Positions 21,300 through 30,869 of a stretch of DNA of 60,379 nucleotides are shown here, piece by piece. Position 1 is the first letter of the stretch, and each line of letters starts with the position of its first letter. The stretch is from Betaproteobacteria bacterium (GTDB taxonomy: Bacteria > Pseudomonadota > Gammaproteobacteria > Burkholderiales > SG8-39), in the NCBI GenBank assembly GCA_016195915.1, contig JACPYS010000065.1, forward strand, positions 1 through 60,379. The letters run 5' to 3'. The notes under the pieces are model-generated. The model was not told the origin of the DNA and ran no database searches. It was given only the letters and a program-made list of their open reading frames with translations. Position numbers and translations under genes: made by a program.

Positions 21300-21512
21300 A
21301 CCACTCGCAAAGCGGCAAGGTAGATTGCTGCTTATGCGCTCCCGCCGGCTGCTCGCGGCTCGGTCGGCCTCTCCTTCCCTCTCCTCCTCCGTTTGGGTTG
21401 GGGAAGACCCGCCGCGATCCAATGGTTGGGCGGGGGCGCTACCTCATTCAGCGGATCAGCGGCCGTGTCCCGGATCTGATCCGCAACGTCTCCAAGTCCG
21501 AGAACCAGCGCC

Positions 21513-22625
21513 GTGATCCGGTTTCGCGGCGCGTTGCTGCGCGAACGCGGGCTTTCGCGCCCCTATGCAATATCGCGCCCGCTGGAAGTCGTCGCGCTCG
21601 AGTTGCCGGACCCCGGGCCCGGCGAGGTACTCGTCAAAATCCGTGCAGCGAGCCTGTGCCGCTCCGATCTGTCCGTCGTCAACGGCGCGCGCGAATGGCC
21701 TTTACCCATGGTGATCGGCCACGAGGCGGCGGGGTGCGTCGAAGCGGCGGGCAGCGGTGTGCGAAGTGTCCGTCCCGGTGACGACGTCGTCCTGGTCTAC
21801 CTGCCCCAATGCGGTGACTGCCAGCGCTGCCGGGATGGACAACCCTGGCTGTGCGAAACAGGGGCGTCCGCGAACCGCAAGGGCGAACTGATTACCGGCG
21901 GCACGCGCCTCGAGTGCAGCGGGGAACCCGTGCACCACCATATGGGCTTGGCGGCCTTCGCCGAGTACGCGCTGGTGGCGGAAGCATCGCTGGTCAAGAT
22001 TCCGAAGGGTCTGCCGCCTCAGGACACTTGCGTTTTCGGCTGCGCGGTCCTGTGCGGCGCCGGGAGCGCCGTAAACACCGCGGCGGTGCGTGTCGGCGAG
22101 TCGGTCGCCGTGATCGGACTCGGGGCAGTCGGACTCGCAGCTGTGCTCGGCGCAAAATCTGCGGGTGCGGCGCGCATCGCCGCGCTCGACCGGCTGGAAG
22201 CCAAGCTGCCTCTCGCCCGCACGCTCGGTGCAAGCGAGGCCTGCACCTCGGGCTCCGGTGAGCTTGCGCCCGGGTTCGATCACGCAATCGAAGCTTCGGG
22301 AACCGCGGAGGGTTTCGCGCTCGCCATGCGACTGATACGCCGCGGTGGTCGTGTCACGACGCTTGGGCTGCCGGGGCCGGACATCGTCCACCCGCTCAAG
22401 CTCGCCGAACTGGTCGCGAACGGCTCCGACGTGCAGGGAAGCTACCTGGGTTCCTGTATTACCCGGCGCGACGTGCCGCGCTTCATCGATCTTTACCGCG
22501 AAGGGAAGTTTCCCGCTGACGCACTTGTGTCGCATCGTATCCGGCTGGAAGAGATCAACGAGGCCCTCGACCGGCTCGCCGACGCTCAGGCGCTACGCCA
22601 GGTGATCGAGTTCGACGCCGCGTGA
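21513..22625 (+). CDS. Zinc-dependent alcohol dehydrogenase (MDR family)
   Basis: A 370-residue medium-chain dehydrogenase/reductase with a GTG start. Catalytic zinc ligands are seen in ASLCRSDLSVV and VIGHEAAG. A structural zinc lobe follows, CGDCQRCRDGQPWLC near residues 103-117. The NAD site is AVIGLGAVGLAAVLGA near residue 200. The CAVLCGAGSAVNTA segment resembles class III (formaldehyde/S-hydroxymethylglutathione) dehydrogenases. Substrate unknown. It meets the ThDP-enzyme gene head-on with no spacer between the stop codons, and may be expressed under low oxygen from the FNR-like site. Confidence 0.88.
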   Translation: MIRFRGALLRERGLSRPYAISRPLEVVALELPDPGPGEVLVKIRAASLCRSDLSVVNGAREWPLPMVIGHEAAGCVEAAGSGVRSVRPGDDVVLVYLPQCGDCQRCRDGQPWLCETGASANRKGELITGGTRLECSGEPVHHHMGLAAFAEYALVAEASLVKIPKGLPPQDTCVFGCAVLCGAGSAVNTAAVRVGESVAVIGLGAVGLAAVLGAKSAGAARIAALDRLEAKLPLARTLGASEACTSGSGELAPGFDHAIEASGTAEGFALAMRLIRRGGRVTTLGLPGPDIVHPLKLAELVANGSDVQGSYLGSCITRRDVPRFIDLYREGKFPADALVSHRIRLEEINEALDRLADAQALRQVIEFDAA

Positions 22626-24320
22626 TCAACTGGATCGTGCGATCGTGGCTTCGACTTCGATGTTGAGCAGGGCCTGGCGTTTTTCCATCCGGACCACGTC
22701 GAGCGCACGCTTGAGCGCAGGCATCACCTGACCGGGTGCGGTGACGTACTCGCCCCACCCCCCTCCCGCCTCGCATATTTTCTCGAACTGCGGTGAGGGT
22801 TCGAGCGGCGTGAACGGAGGGACAGCAGCTTTCGCCGCATAGCCATCCGGGTAAATGGAGAGCGTCGCGCGGTGCACCGCGCCCCAGCGCGCATTGTTGA
22901 ACACCAGAAAAAGCACGGGCAGGCCCTGCGCGCGCGAAATCCAGTGCGCCGGGGTCGGATTACCGAACATGTAGGCCCCGTCTCCCACCGCGCAGATCAC
23001 GGTCTTCCCGGGCGCAGCGAGCTTCGCACCGAGCGCAGCGCCGAGTCCCCAGCCCAGACCGCCCGAGGGCGGGTGCGAAAAATATTGTCCCGGCTCCAGC
23101 GCCACGTCCTCGAGCGTGAGCGGGTACTCGTTCACCAGCAGCGTGTCCGCGTCGACAAGAGCACTCAGGCAGGACGATACGAAGCGCGGCGTGATCGTAT
23201 TTCCCGTGGCTTGCGGCAACGGCTTCGCCGCCTGCGCTGGCGGCAGCGCACGAGGTGGAGTGCTCAGCTCATCCACCGCGCGAGCGAGCGCATCCAGCCC
23301 GTTCTCCGTGTCGCAATCGAGCGTGAGGTCGCTGCGGAATCCGCGCAGCGGATAGTCGGACCACAACGGATCAGGACCGAGCTGCACCACGCGTGCCGTA
23401 TCGGTGGGCTCGCCCTGCGCCGGCACCCACGGCACGTCGCAATCGACCACCAGCACGCAATCGGCCGTCTTGAGCCGCGCGTGCGGATCCCAGCCCGCGG
23501 CGAGCGGATGCGAACTCGGCAACGCCAGATGCCGCGGGCGATAGTGAATCACCGGGATCGCCAACCGCTCGGCGAGCCGGCGCAGCGCGCGCGCCTCGCC
23601 TGCAGTGCGCCCGCAATTCGATGTGATGAGTACCGGCTGCTCCGCCTCGGCGAGCCAGCGTGCTGCCTGCACGCAGGCAGCGGCCGCCGGAGCGCGCGGC
23701 GAGGGAACCGCGATCGCGCCAAGCGCCACGTTCATTCCGTCCATGTCCGCGGCGAGCACCTCGCGCGGAAGCGTGAGGTACACCGGACCCTGCGGCGCAG
23801 TTCGGGCGATGGCAAGCGCACGCTCGAGCAAGTTTCCCACCTGCAGCGGATGGCGCAATTCGTAGTCCCACTTCACGACCTCGCGCACCATGCCCGCCTG
23901 GTCGTACATTTCCTGCGCCCAATTGATGAAGTTGTTGCGCGAACCGCGCACGCCGCCCGTCTCCAGAATGGGGGTACGGCCGGCAGTAAACAGCAGCGGG
24001 ATTCGCTGCCGGAAAGCGTTATAAAGACCGTTGATCGCATTCGCCGTGCCGAGACCCACGTGCACCATCATCGCTTGCGCCCGGCCGGTCACCATGGTGT
24101 AGCCGTGGGCCATCGCCACCCCGACGTTCTCGTGCGGCACCGAGACGGGTCTGGGCATTTTCCAGCCAAGCGACTGGCCCTTCGCATAGGCTTCCGCGAG
24201 CGGCGCGAAGTCGGTGCCTGCGTTCACGAACAGATAATCGACGCCATGGGCAGCGAGCAGGCCGAGCCACGCCTCGGCAACGGTGGCGGGCTTGAACGCA
24301 AGGTCAGCGTGGGATTTCAT
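22626..24320 (-). CDS. ThDP-dependent decarboxylase/synthase-like enzyme
   Basis: A 564-residue member of the acetolactate synthase / benzoylformate decarboxylase superfamily. The PYR domain is about residues 12-190, with the catalytic-type Glu in VPHENVGVAMAHGYT. A central domain follows. In the PP domain the ThDP motif runs from GDGAYMFGNPTPAHW (near residue 445) to VFNNARWG. Last gene of the ABC importer run, 4 bases after the carbamoylase, so probably co-transcribed. A 2-oxo-acid substrate is likely from the family; no specific one is supported. Confidence 0.85.
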   Translation of the reverse strand: MKSHADLAFKPATVAEAWLGLLAAHGVDYLFVNAGTDFAPLAEAYAKGQSLGWKMPRPVSVPHENVGVAMAHGYTMVTGRAQAMMVHVGLGTANAINGLYNAFRQRIPLLFTAGRTPILETGGVRGSRNNFINWAQEMYDQAGMVREVVKWDYELRHPLQVGNLLERALAIARTAPQGPVYLTLPREVLAADMDGMNVALGAIAVPSPRAPAAAACVQAARWLAEAEQPVLITSNCGRTAGEARALRRLAERLAIPVIHYRPRHLALPSSHPLAAGWDPHARLKTADCVLVVDCDVPWVPAQGEPTDTARVVQLGPDPLWSDYPLRGFRSDLTLDCDTENGLDALARAVDELSTPPRALPPAQAAKPLPQATGNTITPRFVSSCLSALVDADTLLVNEYPLTLEDVALEPGQYFSHPPSGGLGWGLGAALGAKLAAPGKTVICAVGDGAYMFGNPTPAHWISRAQGLPVLFLVFNNARWGAVHRATLSIYPDGYAAKAAVPPFTPLEPSPQFEKICEAGGGWGEYVTAPGQVMPALKRALDVVRMEKRQALLNIEVEATIARSS

Positions 24321-24324
24321 CGGT

Positions 24325-25263
24325 TCACTCCTGTGGCGGCACGGCGCCCTTGCGCTCGACGATTAAACGGTAGTGCTCGGGCTCGCGGTGCCGCGCGAAA
24401 TTGAATACTGAATTCTTGTACGAATTGCCCAGGTCGAGGTCGCAACGCGCGAGCGCGAGCTCGTCGCCGAGCGTCGAGCACGCCGCGACGATTTCCCCGG
24501 ACGGAGCGACGATGATCGAATTGCCGATCTGCTCGACCCCTTCCTCGTTGCCGGCCTTCGCGACACCCACCACCCAGGTGCCGTTCTGGTAGGCGCCGGA
24601 CTGCATCACAAGCTGGTTGTGGAAGTTCGCGAGCAGGTCGTGCTCCGGAGCGGGAGGATTGTGCACCGGCGTGTTGTAGCCGAGCAGCACCATCTCCACG
24701 CCCTGCAAGCCCATCACCCGGTAGGTCTCGGGCCAGCGACGGTCGTTGCAGATGCACATGCCGAGAATTCCGTCGAACGCGCGGAACACCGGGAAACCGA
24801 GATTGCCGGTCTCGAAGTAGCGTTTCTCCAGATGCTGGAAGCGCCGCCAGGGCTCGTGCTCGGCGTGTCCGGGCAGGTGCACCTTGCGGTATTTGCCGAC
24901 GACGCGTGCGGATGGATCTACCAGGATCGCCGTATTGAAATGGCGCGTGCGGCCATCCTCCTCGGCGAGCTCCGCATAACCGATGCAAAAACCGATGCCC
25001 AGCTTCCTCGCTTCATCGAACAGCGGCTGCGTGTCCGGCGATGGCATCTCGCGCTCGAAGTACGCGTCCACGTCCTCCTGCCGCTCGAAATACCAGCGGG
25101 GGAAGAAGGTGGTGAAGGCCAGTTCCGGATACACCACCAGTTCGCAACCGTGCGCCTTTGCCTGCCGCATCAGCTCGATGAGGCGCTTCACCACTTGCGC
25201 GCGCGTCTCGCTGCGCGCGATCGGGCCGAGTTGCGCGGCGCCGACCGTTACGATTCTTGGCAT
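24325..25263 (-). CDS. N-carbamoyl-D-amino-acid amidohydrolase family (nitrilase superfamily)
   Basis: A 312-residue enzyme with the Glu-Lys-Cys triad of the nitrilase superfamily at Glu47 (YPELAFTTFFPRW), Lys127 (YRKVHLPGH) and Cys172 (CNDRRWPE). Spacing and surrounding residues follow the well-studied Agrobacterium D-carbamoylase, including FQHLEKRYFE and GYNTPVHNPP. The family hydrolyses N-carbamoyl-D-amino acids to the free amino acid, CO2 and ammonia. It lies between the ABC importer and a ThDP enzyme, suggesting it acts on the imported compound. Actual substrate is inferred. Confidence 0.88.
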   Translation of the reverse strand: MPRIVTVGAAQLGPIARSETRAQVVKRLIELMRQAKAHGCELVVYPELAFTTFFPRWYFERQEDVDAYFEREMPSPDTQPLFDEARKLGIGFCIGYAELAEEDGRTRHFNTAILVDPSARVVGKYRKVHLPGHAEHEPWRRFQHLEKRYFETGNLGFPVFRAFDGILGMCICNDRRWPETYRVMGLQGVEMVLLGYNTPVHNPPAPEHDLLANFHNQLVMQSGAYQNGTWVVGVAKAGNEEGVEQIGNSIIVAPSGEIVAACSTLGDELALARCDLDLGNSYKNSVFNFARHREPEHYRLIVERKGAVPPQE

Positions 25264-25275
25264 GGATTTCCCTTG

Positions 25276-26274
25276 TTAAGCGGCGGCGGGAGCGGCAGTT
25301 GCGCCGCTCCTCAGGTGGCAGGCGACGAAATGGCCGGTCATGACTTCCTTCATCTTCGGCTCCTCGCTGCGGCAACGTGCTTCGGCATACAGACAGCGCG
25401 TATGGAAGCGGCAGCCCGGCGGCGGCGTAATGGGGCTCGGAACATCCCCGGGGAGAATGATGCGTTTCTTCTTCGCTTTCGGATCCGGCAGCGGGACGGC
25501 CGAAAGCAGCGCTTCGGTGTAGGGGTGCTGCGGGTTCCTGAACAGCGACCTCTTGTCGGTCAGCTCGACGATCTTGCCGAGGTACATCACCGCCACGCGG
25601 TGGCTGATGTGCTCCACCACCGCGAGGTCGTGTGCGACGAACAGGTAAGACACGCCGAACTCCGCCTGCAGGTCTTCGAGCAGGTTGATCACCTGCGCCT
25701 GCACCGACACGTCGAGCGCCGACACCGGCTCGTCACACACGATCAGCCTGGGCTTCATCGCGAGCGCGCGCGCGATGCCCAGGCGCTGGCGCTGCCCGCC
25801 GGAGAACTCATACGGATACTTCACCAGTTGATCGGCGCGCAGTCCCACCTTGGAGAACAGGTACTCCACGCGCTCGCGGATTTCCGCCGCCCGTGCCGAC
25901 GCGTAGTTGCGGATCGGCTCCGCCACGATGTCGATCGCACGCATGCGCGGGTTGAGCGAGGAATACGGGTCCTGGAATACCGCCTGCAACTCCTGGCGGA
26001 ACGGCCGCATGCCGGCGCGGTCGAGCCCGTCGATGCGCTGGCCGCGCCACTCGATGGTGCCGCTGGTCGGGTCGATCAAACGCAGGATGGTCTTGCCGGC
26101 CGTCGACTTTCCGCAGCCCGACTCGCCGACCAGACCGAGCGTCTCGCCCTCGTGGATCGAGAAGCTAATGCCGTCGACCGCGTGCACTTTCCCTGCGGCG
26201 CGGCCGAAGATGCCCTTGTGCACCGGAAAATGCTTGCGCAACTCCGATACTTGAAGCAGCACGGCGGCACTCAT
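25276..26274 (-). CDS. Peptide-type ABC transporter ATP-binding protein (DppF/OppF-like)
   Basis: A 332-residue ATPase. Walker [15 protein letters not shown] near residue 55, Q-loop [13 protein letters not shown], signature [16 protein letters not shown] near 155, Walker [14 protein letters not shown] and a C-terminal oligopeptide-family extension with the Cys pattern [16 protein letters not shown]. The ATG at 26274 overlaps the stop of the upstream ATPase gene (ATGA), so this start is preferred over one 8 codons earlier. Pairs with the DppD-like protein at 26271-27281. Confidence 0.93.
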   Translation of the reverse strand: MSAAVLLQVSELRKHFPVHKGIFGRAAGKVHAVDGISFSIHEGETLGLVGESGCGKSTAGKTILRLIDPTSGTIEWRGQRIDGLDRAGMRPFRQELQAVFQDPYSSLNPRMRAIDIVAEPIRNYASARAAEIRERVEYLFSKVGLRADQLVKYPYEFSGGQRQRLGIARALAMKPRLIVCDEPVSALDVSVQAQVINLLEDLQAEFGVSYLFVAHDLAVVEHISHRVAVMYLGKIVELTDKRSLFRNPQHPYTEALLSAVPLPDPKAKKKRIILPGDVPSPITPPPGCRFHTRCLYAEARCRSEEPKMKEVMTGHFVACHLRSGATAAPAAA

Positions 26275-27281
26275 GCCAGTCTTCCTGATTCCCAGCAAGC
26301 GGCCCAGTGCCCGGGCGCCTTTTCCTCCATGGGCGGGTACTCGCGCCGGCAGCGCTCGGTGGCGAAGGTGCAGCGCGGTGCAAACAGGCAGCCGGGAACC
26401 TCCTCCTTGAGCGAGGGCACCATGCCGGCAATTTCCGCCAGGCGTTTTCTCTGCGCCACGTCGGACTCGGCGAGGCGCGGGATCGAATCCATCAGCCCGC
26501 GCGTGTAGGGATGGCGCGGATGCGCGAACAACTCGTCGACGCCCGCTTCTTCCACCTTGCGCCCGGCGTACATCACCACCACACGCTGCGCCATCTCCGC
26601 CACCACGCCGAGGTCGTGTGTGATGAGGACGATCGCGGCACCGGTCTTGTCCTTCAACTCGCGCATCAGGTCGAGGATCTGCGCCTGGATCGTCACGTCG
26701 AGCGCGGTGGTCGGTTCATCTGCAATCAGCAGCTTCGGATTGCACGACAGGGCCATTGCGATCATCACGCGCTGGCGCATGCCCCCGGACAGTTCGTGCG
26801 GATACTGCGTCACCCGCCGCTCAGGCTCGGGGATCTTTACCAGGCGCAACATCTCGACCGCGCGCTGCATCGCCTGGCCCTGACTCATGTTCTGGTGCAG
26901 AACCAGCGTCTCGGCAATCTGCCTGCCGATCGTGAGCACCGGGTTGAGCGAGGTCATCGGCTCCTGGAAGATCATCGAGATCTCGTTGCCGCGGATCGCG
27001 CGCAATTCGGCGTCGTCCAGCTCGAGCAGGTTTCTGCCTTCGAACATCAGGCGCCCCGCGACGATCCTGCCCGGCGGCGAGGCGATCAGCCGCAGCACCG
27101 ACAGCGACGTCACGCTCTTGCCGCAGCCCGACTCGCCCACCACCGCGAGCGTCTCGCCAGGATGGACGCTCCATGAGACGCCATCCACCGCGCGCACGAC
27201 GCCGTCCCGGGTATAGAAGTACGTCTTCAGGCCGTCGACTTCGAGCAGCGGGCCTGTGGTATCGGCGGCGGCAGTATCCAT
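26271..27281 (-). CDS. Peptide-type ABC transporter ATP-binding protein (DppD/OppD-like)
   Basis: A 336-residue ATPase. Walker [20 protein letters not shown] near residue 53, [16 protein letters not shown], signature [16 protein letters not shown] near 165, Walker [16 protein letters not shown], and the C-terminal family motif [16 protein letters not shown]. One gene in the five-gene importer; its last bases overlap the start of the DppF-like gene. Confidence 0.93.
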   Translation of the reverse strand: MDTAAADTTGPLLEVDGLKTYFYTRDGVVRAVDGVSWSVHPGETLAVVGESGCGKSVTSLSVLRLIASPPGRIVAGRLMFEGRNLLELDDAELRAIRGNEISMIFQEPMTSLNPVLTIGRQIAETLVLHQNMSQGQAMQRAVEMLRLVKIPEPERRVTQYPHELSGGMRQRVMIAMALSCNPKLLIADEPTTALDVTIQAQILDLMRELKDKTGAAIVLITHDLGVVAEMAQRVVVMYAGRKVEEAGVDELFAHPRHPYTRGLMDSIPRLAESDVAQRKRLAEIAGMVPSLKEEVPGCLFAPRCTFATERCRREYPPMEEKAPGHWAACWESGRLA

Positions 27282-27283
27282 GC

Positions 27284-28168
27284 CTACATCCGCCGCGCGA
27301 GGCGCGGATCGAGCGCGTCGCGCATCCCGTCGCCGAGCAGGTTCACCGCGAGCACGGTGAGCGAAAGAAACAGGCCCGGAAACAGGATCAGGTAACCCGC
27401 AATCTGGAACAGGCTGCGCGCTTCAGCCATCACGTTGCCCCAGCTCGGTATGTTGGGGGGCGTGCCCGCGCCGATGAACGACAGGATCGCCTCGGTGATC
27501 ATCGCCGAGGCGAAGATGTAGGTGCCCTGCACCAGCAGCGGCGCGATGGTGTTGGGCAGGATGTGGCGCACCAGCGTGCGCAGTATGCCGGTACCCGCCG
27601 CGGTGGCCGCCTCGACGAACGGCTGTTCGCGCAATGAGAGCACCAGGCTGCGCACCAGCCGCACCACGCGCGGCACTTCCGACAGGGTGATCGCGAAAAT
27701 CACGTTCTCCAGGCTCGCCTGCGTAAGCGCCATCAGCGAGATCGCGAGCAGCACCGCCGGGATCGACATCAACCCGTCCATCACGCGCATCAGGATTGCA
27801 TCGATCCAGCGCACGAACCCGGTCAACATGCCGAGCGCGAGTCCCAGCACGGTGGACAGGATCGCCACCGCGATGCCGATCGTGAGCGAAACCCGCGCGC
27901 CATAGACGACGCGGCTGTAGACGTCGCGGCCAAGCATGTCGGTGCCGAACCAGTACTCGCCTGACGGCGGCTTGAGGCGCCTGACCGGCGAGAGCGCCTG
28001 CGGGTCCACCGTCCACAGCCAGGGCGCAAGCATCGCCATCGCGACCATGACGAGCAGCAGAACCCCGCCGAGGATGGCAGTCGGGTGGCGGCGAAACGCG
28101 TCCCGGAAACCCCGCCAGGTGGGCGAGACGGAACGCGGCGCGGCGATCTCGGTGGAAACGGCGCTCAT
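27284..28168 (-). CDS. Peptide-type ABC transporter permease (DppC/OppC-like)
   Basis: A 294-residue inner-membrane permease with six predicted helices, starting after a cytoplasmic tail at [20 protein letters not shown]. The N-terminal OppC motif appears as [19 protein letters not shown], and the EAA loop as [20 protein letters not shown] near residue 185. The end, [16 protein letters not shown], is typical. It starts 15 bases after the partner permease. Confidence 0.93.
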   Translation of the reverse strand: MSAVSTEIAAPRSVSPTWRGFRDAFRRHPTAILGGVLLLVMVAMAMLAPWLWTVDPQALSPVRRLKPPSGEYWFGTDMLGRDVYSRVVYGARVSLTIGIAVAILSTVLGLALGMLTGFVRWIDAILMRVMDGLMSIPAVLLAISLMALTQASLENVIFAITLSEVPRVVRLVRSLVLSLREQPFVEAATAAGTGILRTLVRHILPNTIAPLLVQGTYIFASAMITEAILSFIGAGTPPNIPSWGNVMAEARSLFQIAGYLILFPGLFLSLTVLAVNLLGDGMRDALDPRLARRM

Positions 28169-28183
28169 TCAGAGTGCGCGCAC

Positions 28184-29125
28184 CTAATACCGGATGCGCG
28201 GATCGAGGAACGTATAGCTCATGTCGACCGCGAGGTTGATCAGTACGTACACGCCGGAAAACAGCAGCGTCACGGCCTGGATGATCGGGTAGTCGCGGCG
28301 CAGGATCGCGTCCACCGTGAGTCGCCCGATACCCGGAATCGCGAAAACCGTTTCGGTCACCACGACCCCGGAAATGAGCAATGCGATGCCGATTCCGATT
28401 ACCGTCACGATCGGCACCGATGCGTTCTTGAGCGCATGTCCGATCAGCACCTGGCTGGACGACAGACCCTTGGCCTGCGCGGTGCGCACATAATCCTGCG
28501 CGAGCACCTCGAGCATGGTGGCGCGCGTGATGCGCGCAATCAGCGCCATGTAGACGGTGCCCAGCGCCACCGAGGGCAGGATCATGTGGGAGGTGAACGG
28601 CCACCAGCCTTCATTGATCGAGCGGTAACCCTGTACCGGCAGCCAGCCAAGCTGCATCGAGAACAGCATGATCAGCAGGTAGGCAATCACGAACACCGGG
28701 ATCGAGAAGCCCAGTACCGAGAAACCCATCACACTGCGATCGATCCAGGTGCCCGCCTTCCAGGCCGCGACCACGCCCACCGGCACCGCCACCGCGACGG
28801 TGATGATGAGCGTGCACAGCGTCAGCGCGAGGGTCGGCTCGATGCGCTGGCCGATCAATCTCGACACCGGCAGTCCGGTGAAGATGGAAACGCCCAGGTC
28901 GCCGTGCGCCAGCGCCCACAGCCAGGTGCCGAAGCGCACCAGGTAGGGCTCGTCGAGTCCGAGCTTCGCGCGGATGCGGGCAATATCCTCGGCCGTGGCG
29001 ATATCCCCTGCGATCACCGCCGCCGGGTCGCCCGGACTGATATACAGGAGCGAGAAGACGAACAGCGCGACCACCCCCATGACGGGGATGGTCGCAAGCA
29101 GCCGTCGGATGAAGTACGCGAACAC
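28184..29125 (-). CDS. Peptide-type ABC transporter permease (DppB/OppB-like)
   Basis: A 313-residue permease. I place the start at GTG 29125 because the protein then begins MFAYFIRRLLATIPVMGVVA, the usual N-terminus, and because a longer frame would run into the receptor gene. Further motifs: SPGDPAAVIAG, the EAA loop DYVRTAQAKGLSSSQVLIGH near residue 210, and the conserved C-terminus DMSYTFLDPRIRY. Confidence 0.92.
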   Translation of the reverse strand: MFAYFIRRLLATIPVMGVVALFVFSLLYISPGDPAAVIAGDIATAEDIARIRAKLGLDEPYLVRFGTWLWALAHGDLGVSIFTGLPVSRLIGQRIEPTLALTLCTLIITVAVAVPVGVVAAWKAGTWIDRSVMGFSVLGFSIPVFVIAYLLIMLFSMQLGWLPVQGYRSINEGWWPFTSHMILPSVALGTVYMALIARITRATMLEVLAQDYVRTAQAKGLSSSQVLIGHALKNASVPIVTVIGIGIALLISGVVVTETVFAIPGIGRLTVDAILRRDYPIIQAVTLLFSGVYVLINLAVDMSYTFLDPRIRY

Positions 29126-29154
29126 TCGGTCAGTTCGCGACAGGGCGAGGAGCG

Positions 29155-30759
29155 CTACTTCTTGTCCACGTTCCACATCAGGTTCATCGGCGACACCAGC
29201 AGTCCCGACAGGTTGGTGCGGTAGGCGGTGGGAACGGTGAACCGCGCGGTCGGGATGTAGGGCACGGTGACCCACGCCCTCAGCTGCATCTGCTGCGCGA
29301 TTTTCTTCTGCGCCGCCAGGTCGGGAGCATCGAACCACGCGTCGCGCAGCTTCTCCATCTCCGCATCGTTGGGCCAGCCGAACCAGGCCTTCTCACCCGC
29401 GCCGCGCAGCGCGGCATTGAGCGCAGGTGTCGCCAGGTCGGGTCCCACCCACCAGGTATGGAAGATCGACCAGCCGCCTTTCTCCACCGGCTCCTTGGAG
29501 GAGCGGCGCGTGATCAGCGTGCCCCAGTCGCCGGCCTGCAGTTCCGCATTCAGCCCGATCTTTTTCAACAGTTCGGTGGTGATCAGCGCCTGGGGATGCA
29601 CGATCGGCTGATCGGTGGCGTCGAGCACCACGATCTTCTCGCCCTTGTAACCGGACTCCTTGACCAGGGCTTTGGCTTTTTCGAGATCGCGCTTTCCGCT
29701 CAGCACCGCCGAGCCCGCGTCGCTCGCCAGCGGTGTGCCGCAGCTGAAGTAGGACGCACACGGCATGCCGTTCTTGGGATCGCCCGCGATGCCGATCGCG
29801 TAGTCCTGCTGGTTCACGACATACAGCAGCGCCTGGCGCAGTTTCTGGTTGTTGAACGGCGGCTGCAGGTGATTGAAGCGGATCATCCCGGTCGAGCCGA
29901 GCGGGTCGGTGTTTTCGATCTTGATGTCCTTGTTCTTTGACAGCAACGGGACCAGATCGGAGGGCAACTGCTGCCACCAGTCCACCTCGCCGGCATTGAT
30001 CGCATTGGCCGCGGTCGCCGAGTCGGGAATGTAGAGCCATTCGACGCGATCCACCTTCACCACCTTGCCGCCCGCAGCCCACGACGGCGCTTCCTTGCGC
30101 GGCACGTAGTCGGTGTTCTTCACGTACACCACCTTGCTGCCCGGCACCCATTCAGCCTTCACCATCTTGAACGGGCCGGAGCCGGTCGCGTCCGTGACTT
30201 GCGTGAACGCATCGGTCTTGGCCAGGCGTTCCGGCAGGATGAAGGGCACGTTCGAAGAGGGTTTGCCCAGCGCCTCGAGAACGTAGGCGAAGGGTTTCTT
30301 CAGCTTCAGGCGGAAGGTCTTGTCGTCGACCGCAGTCCACGATTCGGTCATCTCGCCGAGTTTCTGGCCGAGCACGTCGCGCTTGGCCCAGCGCTCGATC
30401 GAGGCGACGCAATCGGCCGAGCGCACCGGCGCGCCGTCGTGGAACTTCAGGCCGTCGCGCAGCGTAAAGGTCCAGGTCAGCCGGTCCCTGCTGGTCTCGT
30501 ACTTGTCCACCATCTGCGGGTGTACCTGGAACTTGGCGTCGGTGGCGAACAGGGTGTCGTACACCATGTAGCCGTGATTGCGCGTGATGTAGGCGGTGGT
30601 CCAGACGGGATCGAGGCTCTTCAGGTCCGCCTCCGGGATGAACTTGATGGTCTTCTGCGCGAGCGCGCTCGCGGGGGCCAGCAGCACGGCCGCTGAAAAC
30701 GCCGCGGCGGCGGCGCCGAGCGCGGCGGCGCGCAATGGAAAACGCCAGGACTTGCTCAT
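29155..30759 (-). CDS. Peptide-type ABC transporter substrate-binding protein
   Basis: A 534-residue periplasmic SBP family 5 (DppA/OppA-type) receptor. The signal peptide spans residues 1-34 (MSKSWRFPLRAAALG... to ASALAQ). Then KTIKFIPEADLKSLDPVWTT and the family signature VHPQMVDKYETSRDRLTWTF follow. The ATG at 30759 has GGAG 8 bases upstream. First gene of the probable operon receptor - permeases - ATPases - carbamoylase - ThDP enzyme. Ligands of this family include peptides but also sugars, opines and glutathione, so the ligand stays open. Confidence 0.93.
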   Translation of the reverse strand: MSKSWRFPLRAAALGAAAAAFSAAVLLAPASALAQKTIKFIPEADLKSLDPVWTTAYITRNHGYMVYDTLFATDAKFQVHPQMVDKYETSRDRLTWTFTLRDGLKFHDGAPVRSADCVASIERWAKRDVLGQKLGEMTESWTAVDDKTFRLKLKKPFAYVLEALGKPSSNVPFILPERLAKTDAFTQVTDATGSGPFKMVKAEWVPGSKVVYVKNTDYVPRKEAPSWAAGGKVVKVDRVEWLYIPDSATAANAINAGEVDWWQQLPSDLVPLLSKNKDIKIENTDPLGSTGMIRFNHLQPPFNNQKLRQALLYVVNQQDYAIGIAGDPKNGMPCASYFSCGTPLASDAGSAVLSGKRDLEKAKALVKESGYKGEKIVVLDATDQPIVHPQALITTELLKKIGLNAELQAGDWGTLITRRSSKEPVEKGGWSIFHTWWVGPDLATPALNAALRGAGEKAWFGWPNDAEMEKLRDAWFDAPDLAAQKKIAQQMQLRAWVTVPYIPTARFTVPTAYRTNLSGLLVSPMNLMWNVDKK

Positions 30760-30869
30760 ATCGGAACTCCTCGGTGGACGGATCGATTCGGTAACCCGCC
30801 CATTTCGCCGGGAGGGTGACACCCGCGCATTTTGCCTCAGCCACGCGCCGGGAACCATCTTTTGCTGCG

